Shown: positions 1 through 4,730 of the stretch, one piece after another | How the letters are laid out: each line of letters opens with the position of its first letter | Numbering within the stretch: position 1 is the first letter of the stretch | Assembly (NCBI GenBank): GCA_036823295.1 | Contig: DAISGD010000079.1 | Coordinates: 1-12,712 of the forward strand | Source of the DNA: UBA4742 sp002403895 | GTDB taxonomy: Bacteria > Actinomycetota > Acidimicrobiia > Acidimicrobiales > Acidimicrobilacustridaceae | Direction: 5' to 3' | Length of the DNA stretch: 12,712 bases | The notes under the pieces: model-generated | Seen by the model: the letters and a program-made list of their open reading frames with translations, nothing else | The model's database searches: none | Told to the model about the DNA's origin: nothing | Position numbers and translations under genes: made by a program

Positions 1-84
1 GGGGGGTTTGACCTGGGTGAGACGCCGGCCCCCTGGAAGCAGAAGGACCCCGCACGTGGCGAGGCCCTGACCTGCTGTCCAAGT

Positions 85-131
85 TGGTGGCGGGGGTAGG
101 ATTTGAATCTACGACCTTCGGGTTATGAGCC
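85..131 (-). pseudogene. tRNA-Met(CAU) 3'-half remnant, candidate attachment site
   Basis: Read on the minus strand this is the 3' half of a methionine tRNA. It shows an anticodon loop CTCATAA (CAT at 127-125), the CCCGA half of the anticodon stem, a five-base variable loop AGGTC, T loop TTCAAAT (107-101), acceptor strand CCCCGCC (95-89), discriminator A and an encoded CCA (87-85). Upstream of the anticodon loop only two stem bases match. No D arm or GGCGGGG acceptor strand follows at the right distance, so the gene is not complete. The T stem also has an A-C mismatch at the normally invariant G53-C61 pair, which indicates decay. Integrases commonly leave such a 3'-half copy at the far end of an island; by this geometry the element lies at higher coordinates. 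The attachment-site role is inference. Confidence 0.6.
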
Positions 132-138
132 GGCTCAA

Positions 139-212
139 GGCGGTGACGGCTCATGCCAGGCGGTGACGGAATGTGCCACTGAGCTGGGCTTTCGCATGCT
201 GGGCGGTGATGG
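139..212 (+). repeat. Short direct repeats GGCGGTGACGG beside the tRNA remnant
   Basis: GGCGGTGACGG occurs at 139-149 and again at 159-169, exactly 20 bases later. A third copy with one change (GGCGGTGATGG) is at 202-212. They start eight bases inside the tRNA-Met remnant, on the presumed element side. Short direct repeats beside an att core are often integrase arm-type binding sites, but no integrase partner is visible here. The role is inference and chance cannot be excluded in GC-rich DNA. Confidence 0.4.
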
Positions 213-261
213 CGGGTCCGGCTCGAAATCGCCCGTACCGGCCCGTCCGTTAGAAGATCCG

Positions 262-657
262 TTAGAAGCGAACTCGCTCGCGGAGCCAGACCGCGAGCCA
301 GGGCTCGTCCACTTCGCCAGCCGCGACAGCCAGCATCGCCTGCTCCGCCTCGTCGACGTCGGGTGGGTCCGGATCCCAGACTCCGTCGTTCAGGTCGATG
401 AAGAGCAGGAGCGTCGCCCACGCCGCGCGCTTGTTGCCGTCCGGCAGCGGGTGGTTCCACGCAAGCCGGCAGCAGAGCACTGCGCCCTTGTCGTAGAGGT
501 CCGGGTAGAACTCCTCGTCGCCGAAGCCGGCGGCCGGGGAGTGCAGCGCGCTGTCAGCAAGATCCACTCGGCTCGCCTTGGCCAGGACTGTCGCCTCGAC
601 GTCGGTGACCTGCTCGGACAACCACAGGTACTCGGCGAGGCCGATGTAGCGGGTCAC
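262..657 (-). CDS. Doc/Fic-family toxin (death-on-curing type)
   Basis: This 131-residue protein has the Fic-fold core. A helix carries HPLPDGNKR at residues 69-77, matching the Fic/Doc HxFx(D/N)xNKR active-site loop with its catalytic His and phosphate-binding NKR. The preceding segment (YPDLYDKGAVLCCRLAW, about 51-67) matches the usual Doc helix. The length fits Doc (about 125-130) rather than full Fic enzymes. Doc proteins phosphorylate EF-Tu and Fic proteins AMPylate targets; which applies here cannot be told from sequence. The GTG start at 657 overlaps the TGA of the upstream antitoxin in GTGA, so translation is probably coupled. P1 Doc pairs with a Phd antitoxin, whereas here the partner looks like a ribbon-helix-helix protein. 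Confidence 0.85.
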   Translation of the reverse strand: MTRYIGLAEYLWLSEQVTDVEATVLAKASRVDLADSALHSPAAGFGDEEFYPDLYDKGAVLCCRLAWNHPLPDGNKRAAWATLLLFIDLNDGVWDPDPPDVDEAEQAMLAVAAGEVDEPWLAVWLRERVRF

Positions 658-863
658 TTGGCGAGCCGGTCGAGGAGCTCCTTGTCACGCTCGAGGAGAC
701 GCCGGGCCCGCTGGGTGAAGTCCTTGTCGGAGCGCACACGCTCGATCCCCGAGGCCAGCGAGTCGACGATCAACTGGTTGACGCTGGTGCCCTTCACGCG
801 GGCCACGGCCTCAGCGTCTTCAGCCAGATCTTCGGGCAGCCGTACGGTCGTCTGCTTTGTCAT
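654..863 (-). CDS. Ribbon-helix-helix antitoxin, partner of the Doc/Fic toxin
   Basis: A 69-residue basic/acidic protein begins MTKQTTVRLPEDLAEDAEAV. The TTVRLPEDL strand followed by two helices (about 10-24 and 28-45, with TSVNQLIVDSL) is the ribbon-helix-helix pattern of Arc/MetJ/HicB-tail antitoxins. The charged C-terminal tail (about 46-69) would wrap and neutralise the toxin. The ATG at 863 was chosen because the RLP motif starts a few residues later and the gene ends in a four-base overlap with the toxin. There is no SD sequence, and a -10-like TATCAT lies six bases upstream, so the mRNA may be leaderless. An imperfect palindrome sits just before the start codon. Toxin-antitoxin autoregulation is the known pattern for such pairs. 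Confidence 0.8.
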   Translation of the reverse strand: MTKQTTVRLPEDLAEDAEAVARVKGTSVNQLIVDSLASGIERVRSDKDFTQRARRLLERDKELLDRLAK

Positions 864-866
864 GGC

Positions 867-890
867 TGCATGATATCGCGACATCGTGCA
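867..890 (-). promoter_or_regulatory. Imperfect palindrome and -10 element at the antitoxin start (candidate operator)
   Basis: A 24-base imperfect inverted repeat has TGCA at both ends, a core of ATCGCGA, and 20 of 24 positions symmetric. It ends three bases before the antitoxin ATG. The minus-strand hexamer TATCAT lies inside it (875-870), six bases from the start codon, as expected for a leaderless promoter. RHH antitoxins typically bind such palindromes to repress their own operon. No convincing -35 is visible. Confidence 0.45.
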
Positions 891-956
891 GGCTCGAGTT
901 ATTTCCGGCGTGCCGCCAAAGATCGGTTCGGGCGACCACCACCAAGGAGAACCGCC

Positions 957-1505
957 ATCGGATCCATCCACGTCCACGAGTTCATGAGCCTCGACGGTGT
1001 CATCGACGCCCCGATGTGGACCGCTGAGTACGGGTTCACCCCGCGCATGGGTGAGATCGTCGGCGCCTTCACCCAGTCGTGCACCGGCATCCTGCTCGGG
1101 CGCACCACCTACGAGATGTTCGAGCCGGCCTGGTCGGCCCGCACCGTCGAAGAGGACCCCGGTGCGCCGTTCTTCAACGAGACGGCCAAGTACGTCGTGT
1201 CGTCGACCCTCACCGATCCGACGTGGAACAACTCCACCGTCATCGGCGGGTACGACGCCGATGCCATCCGCCGCCTGAAGGAGGAGGTCGACGGTCCGCT
1301 GTACGTCAGTGGGAGCGGCACGCTCGTCCGGGCGCTGCTGGCCGACCACCTGGTCGACGAGCTCCACCTCCTCGTGTACCCGCTGACCCGGGGCGAGGGT
1401 CCCCGACTGTTCCCGGCCGACGCACCGACCACCGACTTCACCCTGGCAGCCATCGAGCAGTTCGAAAACGGCGTGCTCTACGTCAACTACCAGCCGAAGA
1501 TCTGA
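957..1505 (+). CDS. RibD C-terminal / dihydrofolate-reductase-like oxidoreductase, possible ATC start
   Basis: The protein shows the hallmarks of the dihydrofolate-reductase-like (RibD_C) family: IHVHEFMSLDGVID at the first strand, ILLGRTTYEMFEPAW, an internal KYVVSSTL strand, and the nucleotide-binding loop YVSGSGTLVRALL with the later DELHLLVYPLTRGEGPRLF. Members are NAD(P)H-dependent reductases of mostly unknown substrate. A strong SD (AAGGAGA, 944-950) lies six bases before ATC at 957, exactly where the conserved N-terminus M-x-x-IHVHEF should begin. The next ATG (984, MSLDG) would cut off the first beta strand. The ATG at 870 adds 29 unlike residues, has no SD and overlaps the antitoxin promoter. 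Family identity is secure; the start is inferred. The gene converges on the SnoaL-like fragment and overlaps it by 19 bases. Confidence 0.85.
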   Translation: MGSIHVHEFMSLDGVIDAPMWTAEYGFTPRMGEIVGAFTQSCTGILLGRTTYEMFEPAWSARTVEEDPGAPFFNETAKYVVSSTLTDPTWNNSTVIGGYDADAIRRLKEEVDGPLYVSGSGTLVRALLADHLVDELHLLVYPLTRGEGPRLFPADAPTTDFTLAAIEQFENGVLYVNYQPKI

Positions 1506-1798
1506 GGACTCGCCCCCGGAGCGGCGGGGTGGCCCGGCGCGACCTCGACTGGTCGTGCCCGCCGTTCAGGGGCGATCTCGAGCCGGTCGATCAGGTCGCC
1601 TCGGAGCTCGAACTGGCACCGGAGCTCGGCGGTGGCGCCAGGGAAGTTCCCGTCGAGGCGGTTACGCACCAGCCACGATCCACCGCCGAACGACTCGGCA
1701 CCCAGCAGCGTCCGGGTGAACGTGAACTCGCTCGCCGCCGTGTCGAGCCAGCCCCGGACCGCGTCGGTGCCCACGTAGGTGGTGTCCTCGTCGATCAC
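1487..1798 (-). pseudogene. 5'-truncated SnoaL/NTF2-like protein fragment
   Basis: The frame from GTG at 1798 reads about 76 residues typical of SnoaL-like (NTF2 fold) proteins: VIDEDTTYVGTDAVRGWL, ASEFTFTRTLLGAE, WLVRNRLDGNFPG, then an LRCQFELRGDLIDRLEIAP ending strand pair. Intact members have about 30-40 more N-terminal residues forming the first helices. Here the same frame hits a stop at 1847-1849 and has no earlier start. After LEIAP the frame runs on for about 27 low-complexity residues into the 3' end of the opposing gene. It lies 28 bases downstream of an SRPBCC gene and would be the last gene of that operon. I read it as a remnant, though a short functional protein cannot be excluded. 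Confidence 0.55.
1514..1529 (+). terminator. GC hairpin after the RibD-C-like gene
   Basis: CCCCG (1514-1518) pairs with CGGGG (1525-1529) around a six-base loop, nine bases past the TGA at 1503-1505. There is no T run, so it is only a candidate for a weak or factor-assisted terminator between the convergent units. Confidence 0.3.
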
Positions 1799-1826
1799 CG
1801 TCGCCCCGTCCCCGGACGGTGGTGTG

Positions 1827-2270
1827 TCAGTCCCAGTAGTCGATCTTCACGTCGCGGGGGGAGGGAGCACCTTCACCGGTCTCGATGAGCGCCTTGAGGC
1901 TCATGAGGAAAGTCGCCCACTTCGTGCTGCAGTGGTGCATGAAGTCGACGGGCTCCTTCCAGCCCTGGTGCTTGAACATCACGACGATGTAGTCGTCCTC
2001 CTGACGGAGGTCGAAGCTCACGGTCGTGCCGATCCACTCGGGGGGTCCGTCCACCACCTCCCACGCAACCCGCGTGCCGGGATCGACTTCGGTGACCTTC
2101 ATGTCGAAGCCGCCAGGTGGGAAGCGGAACAGGATGGTACCGCCTTCTGCGGCATCGCCTGTCGTGTCTTCGGTCCACCAACCGGCCAGACCTTCCGTGG
2201 TGGTCAGCGCGTCGAACACGCCGTCCACGGACGGGGTCTTGATGCCGACCTTGTGCAGGATGTCCACCAT
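1827..2270 (-). CDS. SRPBCC / AHSA1-like START-fold protein
   Basis: A 147-residue protein of the SRPBCC superfamily, AHSA1-like branch, a cavity-forming fold that binds hydrophobic ligands. Visible signatures are the N-terminal strand ILHKVGIKTPSVDGVFDALTT, the helix LAGWWTEDT (about 29-37), the strand pair FRFPPGGFDMKVTEV and VAWEVVDGP, and the C-terminal helix STKWATFLMSLKALIETG. The length is normal. ATG 2270 has an SD (AAAGAGG, 2285-2279) at a good distance. It is the third gene of a unit with an SRPBCC gene and an ArsR regulator upstream, a pairing common in actinobacteria. The ligand is unknown. The 117-base gap to the ArsR gene is the only sizeable spacer in the unit. Confidence 0.85.
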   Translation of the reverse strand: MVDILHKVGIKTPSVDGVFDALTTTEGLAGWWTEDTTGDAAEGGTILFRFPPGGFDMKVTEVDPGTRVAWEVVDGPPEWIGTTVSFDLRQEDDYIVVMFKHQGWKEPVDFMHHCSTKWATFLMSLKALIETGEGAPSPRDVKIDYWD

Positions 2271-2387
2271 TTCTCGTACCTCTTTCTGTGTGTGTCGCTT
2301 GGTTGGTTCGTCGGTTGTGCTGCTTGGTTGGTGTCGGTCGCCCGTTCTTGGGCATGGCTCCGCCCAGAGAGGGCAGGGACGCCCGAT

Positions 2388-2726
2388 TCAGCTGTCCTCG
2401 CTGCGCTGGATCGACTCGGCGATCCGCTTGATGCGCTCGAGCCGGCCGTCCCACTCGGCGCCCACGGCGGAGAGCTGCGCCACGGCGCGTGCCAACTGCG
2501 CATCGTCGATCCGGTAGTGCCGCTCCCGTCCCGCCGGAGTGACGTGCACCAGACCGACTCGGTCGAGCACGGCGAGGTGCTTGGCCACGGCCTGACGCGT
2601 CACCGGCAACTGCTCGCTGAGCGTCGTGGCCGTTCCGAAGCCGTCGACCAGCAGCAGATCGAGCATGCGTCGTCGGGTCGGGTCCCCGATCGCTGACCAG
2701 AGCTCGTCGTTGATGGCGATGGTCAT
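2388..2726 (-). CDS. ArsR-family winged-helix transcriptional regulator
   Basis: A 112-residue protein with the ArsR winged helix: LWSAIGDPTRRRMLDLLLV (about 9-27), a recognition helix TRQAVAKHLAVLDRVGLV (about 43-60), and the wing HVTPAGRERHYRID (61-74). No cysteine metal-binding motif of the ArsR/SmtB type (such as ELCVCDL) is present. It therefore resembles the metal-independent subgroup that accompanies SRPBCC genes. Its ATG at 2726 overlaps the stop of the upstream SRPBCC gene as ATGA. It is the obvious candidate to bind the two GCAAC-N5-GTTGC sites in the operon promoter. The inducer is unknown. Confidence 0.9.
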   Translation of the reverse strand: MTIAINDELWSAIGDPTRRRMLDLLLVDGFGTATTLSEQLPVTRQAVAKHLAVLDRVGLVHVTPAGRERHYRIDDAQLARAVAQLSAVGAEWDGRLERIKRIAESIQRSEDS

Positions 2727-3202
2727 CGGGCCGAGACCAGCCTCGTGACGTACTCGCCGAGACGGGGGATGAAGAAGTTCCAGCCCGAGACGTGGTCGTT
2801 GTACTGCTCCTCGAGGACGGCGACCTCCCAGCCCTTCTCCCGGAACCCGGTCTCGGTCATCCGCACGAGGGTGCCGCCGCCAGAAGGCGTGAGCTCGAAG
2901 GTCACGAACAGCGAGTTCGAGTCGGCCGCCGCCTCGCCCTCCGGATAGACCCAGCGGAACGAGAACAGCCGAGGCGGTTCCGCATCGACAACGGTGATCT
3001 CCGCGACGTGAGCCCGTGGGTTGTCATCGTTGCCGAACACGAGCTCACCGGTGGCGCCGGGCACCGGATCGAGGGTGGCCTCGTCGGGCCACCACTCCTG
3101 CAGGTGCACCGGACTGCTGATGACTTCGAACACGATGTCAGGCGAGGCCTCGACGTGGATCTCGCGCTCGATGCTTCCGTACTCGAGACTTCCGTGCTCC
3201 AT
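2723..3202 (-). CDS. SRPBCC / AHSA1-like protein, first gene of the ArsR operon
   Basis: A 159-residue SRPBCC-fold protein. The pattern starts IEREIHVEASPDIVFEVISSPVHLQEWWPDEA and continues with strands around GELVFGNDDN and PRLFSFRWVYPEG, then TFELTPSGGGTLVRMTETGF (about 104-123). The closing helix is NDHVSGWNFFIPRLGEYVTRL. It differs clearly in sequence from the second SRPBCC protein downstream, so this is not a recent duplication. It overlaps the ArsR gene by four bases and lies directly behind the promoter with twin operators. A ligand-binding or enzyme-like role is known only at superfamily level. Confidence 0.85.
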   Translation of the reverse strand: MEHGSLEYGSIEREIHVEASPDIVFEVISSPVHLQEWWPDEATLDPVPGATGELVFGNDDNPRAHVAEITVVDAEPPRLFSFRWVYPEGEAAADSNSLFVTFELTPSGGGTLVRMTETGFREKGWEVAVLEEQYNDHVSGWNFFIPRLGEYVTRLVSAR

Positions 3203-3220
3203 GGTGACTTCCCACTTTCT

Positions 3221-3280
3221 GCAACGTTTGGTTGCACATCAAGGTACGGGAGCCCCGATAGATACGCAACCTTTTGTTGC
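3221..3280 (-). promoter_or_regulatory. Promoter with two GCAAC-N5-GTTGC operators (ArsR operon)
   Basis: Two identical-arm inverted repeats, GCAACGTTTGGTTGC (3221-3235) and GCAACCTTTTGTTGC (3266-3280), have centres 45 bases apart, upstream of the SRPBCC start at 3202. Between and into them the minus strand offers TTGCGT (-35, sharing an arm of the distal site), 17 bases, then TACCTT (-10). The predicted transcript start falls at the proximal site. This geometry suits repression by a dimeric ArsR regulator, presumably the one encoded in the operon. Operator assignment is inference from symmetry and position. Confidence 0.6.
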
Positions 3281-3313
3281 TGGTTCTTCTGGAGTCCGGT
3301 CGAGGTCGGACCG

Positions 3314-3502
3314 TCAGGCGCTCGCGGGCGCCGGCTCGATCCTGTGCCGCCCCACCAGGAGCACCACCGCGAGCACGACGTACGCGGCGAGCGGCGCGGT
3401 CGCGCCGACGCAGACGGTCTGGTCGTACACGAACGCCGTGCCGCTCAGGAGGGCGAAGTCGAACAACCCGTGGATGGCGATGATCAACACGACGGGCACC
3501 AC
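3314..3502 (-). pseudogene. C-terminal remnant of a PrsW-like membrane protease
   Basis: A 62-residue hydrophobic frame with two predicted membrane helices (about 2-20 and 33-51) around a short loop. It contains HGLFD (residues 11-15), which fits the third HxxxD motif of PrsW-type intramembrane metalloproteases. The EExxK and other N-terminal motifs are absent. The frame meets a stop at 3518-3520 only six codons upstream of the GTG, and the DNA beyond is the promoter of the XRE gene. It is therefore best read as the stub of a gene whose 5' part was replaced. The PrsW assignment rests on one motif and is tentative. As an alternative it could be an unrelated small membrane protein. Confidence 0.4.
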
Positions 3503-3549
3503 GGCGACCCCATCGCTTCACCGCCAAGGCGCTCGGTCCCCGAAGAGTG

Positions 3550-3575
3550 CGTAACGTAGACGTTACGGCTACGCT
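3550..3575 (+). promoter_or_regulatory. Operator palindrome and leaderless promoter of the XRE antitoxin
   Basis: CGTAACGT (3550-3557) and ACGTTACG (3560-3567) form a perfect 8-base inverted repeat around AG. The hexamer TACGCT (3570-3575) follows directly and lies six bases before the ATG at 3582, the spacing of a leaderless actinobacterial promoter. The palindrome would occupy the spacer/-35 area, so binding of the XRE protein could block RNA polymerase. Autoregulation is inferred. Confidence 0.55.
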
Positions 3576-3581
3576 CCCAGC

Positions 3582-3941
3582 ATGGCAAAGCCACGGACCG
3601 GAGCGGAGGGCTATCTCGCTCGCCGACTCGAGGACCCCAACTACCGGGAGGCCTACGAGGAGGCACGCGAGCGGATCGCTCAGATCGACTCCGTCATCAG
3701 CGCCCTCGACGCTCGCCGCGAGGAGCTCCAGCTCACCAAGGCGGAGTTGGCTCGGCGCGCCGGCGTCAAGCCCGAGGCGATCCGTCGGCTCTTCTCCGCC
3801 GAGCATCCGAACCCCACCTTGAGCACACTGGTCGCCCTTGCCGGCGCGCTCGACCTCGAGCTGCGGCCGACGCCACGAAGCAACGTGCGGACTACTCCAG
3901 GACGGTCCTCCGCTTCTGGAACTCGGCGCCGTAGCGCTTGA
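3582..3941 (+). CDS. XRE-family HTH antitoxin (HigA-like)
   Basis: A 119-residue protein. An N-terminal helical extension (about 1-40, MAKPRTGAEGYLARRLEDPN) is followed by a Cro/C1-type helix-turn-helix, LTKAELARRAGVKPEAIRRL (about 51-70), and the typical closing segment NPTLSTLVALAGALDLEL (about 76-93). The homology ends near residue 97. The last 22 residues are basic and Ser/Arg-rich and are coded by DNA that overlaps the end of the opposing toxin gene by 50 bases. The start is fixed by the leaderless promoter six bases upstream. The toxin partner is almost certainly the Gp49/HigB-like gene facing it. Usual HigBA pairs are co-directional, so this convergent layout is odd. Confidence 0.8.
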   Translation: MAKPRTGAEGYLARRLEDPNYREAYEEARERIAQIDSVISALDARREELQLTKAELARRAGVKPEAIRRLFSAEHPNPTLSTLVALAGALDLELRPTPRSNVRTTPGRSSASGTRRRSA

Positions 3942-4326
3942 CTCGCCGGTAGTCGCGAGAGTCGGCCGCTGTACGACGCGGCTTGGACAGTCCGTCGATG
4001 CAGACGATGCTCGACCCGCCGAGGTCCTCGGCGTCCCGCTCCAACACGCAGAACAGCCGATGGTTCATGCCACCGCCTNNNNNNNNNNNNNNNNNNNNNN
4101 NNNNNNNNNNNNNNNNNNNNNNNNNNNNNNNNNNNNNNNNNNNNNNNNNNNNNNNNNNNNNNNNNNNNNNNNNNNNNNGGACGGCGTGGATCTCAGCTGC
4201 GACCTTTGGAGGCAGGCCGTCGAAGAACTCGATGGCCGGGACCGGCTTGTCGGCGTCGTCGCGCCGGTCGCGCTGGAAGAAGTGGATGTGCCAGGGCGTC
4301 GTTCGTTCCGCAGCGGGAGGAGTCAT
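3892..4326 (-). CDS. Gp49/HigB-like (RelE/ParE superfamily) toxin, interrupted by an assembly gap
   Basis: The N-terminal part (before the gap) reads WHIHFFQRDRRDD...PAIEFFDGLPPKVAAEIHAV, and the C-terminal part reads MNHRLFCVLERD...SIVCIDGLSKPRRTAADSRDYRRVKRYGAEF. Both match the phage-derived Gp49-like / HigB mRNA-interferase family; the NHRLFCVL strand and basic C-terminal helix carry the expected Arg/Lys residues. About 34 residues are hidden by Ns, but both sides share a frame and the total (about 144) suits the family. ATG 4326 was chosen because a GGGAG SD precedes it and the family start follows; longer upstream residues are Arg-rich and unlike the family. Its 3' end overlaps the convergent XRE antitoxin by 50 bases. 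Confidence 0.75.
   Translation of the reverse strand: MTPPAAERTTPWHIHFFQRDRRDDADKPVPAIEFFDGLPPKVAAEIHAVXXXXXXXXXXXXXXXXXXXXXXXXXXXXXXXXXXGGGMNHRLFCVLERDAEDLGGSSIVCIDGLSKPRRTAADSRDYRRVKRYGAEFQKRRTVLE
4079..4178. other. Assembly gap of exactly 100 Ns
   Basis: One hundred Ns, the conventional length for a scaffold gap of unknown size, lie inside the HigB-like toxin gene. The toxin reads in the same frame on both sides, so the true gap may be close to this length and the join is probably correct. Confidence 0.95.
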
Positions 4327-4458
4327 CAGCACAGCTCCCGAACCATCAGCGACACCCCTTGCGAATGCTCTGGACCTCCGGCGCCGCCGCGCCGAGCACC
4401 ACCCAACGTCCGGGGGCGGGGCGCCGATCATGTCACACGGCCTGTAGATGATGGATCG

Positions 4459-4581
4459 ATGAAACGTGAAGCACTCACGATTGAGACAGAGCTACGGGTG
4501 ATCACCGAAGCCAGCATCTGGCTGGTGCGGCCGACCACCTACCTTCGGCTCCCTCGAGCCGAGGGGCCACGGAAGCAGCTC
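4459..4581 (+). pseudogene. Possible N-terminal fragment of an unrecognised protein
   Basis: From ATG 4459 the frame reads MKREALTIETELRVITEASI and then WLVRPTTYLRLPRAEGPR, with normal-looking amino-acid composition and alternating strands. After about residue 40 the frame turns into Ala/Thr/Met-rich residues that are merely antisense to a membrane helix on the other strand. The frame stays open to 4830 with no further sense. There is no SD; TAGATG eight bases upstream could be a leaderless -10. I do not recognise the family. It looks like the start of a gene cut by recombination near 4570-4600; the end coordinate given is where plausible coding ends. Confidence 0.3.
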
Positions 4582-4691
4582 GACGCCGCGGTCGCGACGG
4601 CTTGGACGTCCCACCTCACGCGCCAGGCGGCGATGGCGACAGCGACGGCGCTGAGAACAGCCGAGGCGATGATGAGCCCGAGTGAGATCAT
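4539..4691 (-). CDS. Small single-pass membrane protein or fragment
   Basis: A 50-residue frame starts MISLGLIIASAVLSAVAVAI and continues AAWRVRW, giving one convincing N-terminal membrane helix (about 2-23) followed by an Arg-containing cytosolic edge. The tail (about 31-50) is unremarkable and ends at TAG 4541-4539. A weak AAGG lies nine bases before the ATG. It starts 39 bases downstream of the lipoprotein stop, after a strong hairpin, so it may be the last cistron of the ChrB-type operon or the stump of a longer gene. Function is unknown. It overlaps the opposite-strand fragment that starts at 4459, and at most one of the two is likely to be used. Confidence 0.35.
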   Translation of the reverse strand: MISLGLIIASAVLSAVAVAIAAWRVRWDVQAVATAASSCFRGPSARGSRR

Positions 4692-4708
4692 CAGTGGCGG
4701 CCTTGTTC

Positions 4709-4730
4709 CGCGGTGGCGCTGGTCACCGCG
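4709..4730 (-). terminator. Hairpin immediately after the lipoprotein stop codon
   Basis: CGCGGTG (4709-4715) pairs perfectly with CACCGCG (4724-4730) around an eight-base loop, starting at the base after the TAA (4733-4731) that ends the operon. There is no U tract, so if it terminates it does so without the classical tail. It could equally stabilise the mRNA 3' end or limit expression of the small membrane frame that follows. Confidence 0.45.

Noticed and set aside
103..873. Long plus-strand open frame across the toxin-antitoxin genes
   Set aside because: It is antisense to the Doc/RHH pair, is Arg-rich and has no recognisable motif; the frame is open only because of GC bias.
1779..2696. 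Plus-strand open frame of about 300 codons opposite the SRPBCC-ArsR genes
   Set aside because: It is antisense to three well-recognised proteins and has no domain signature.
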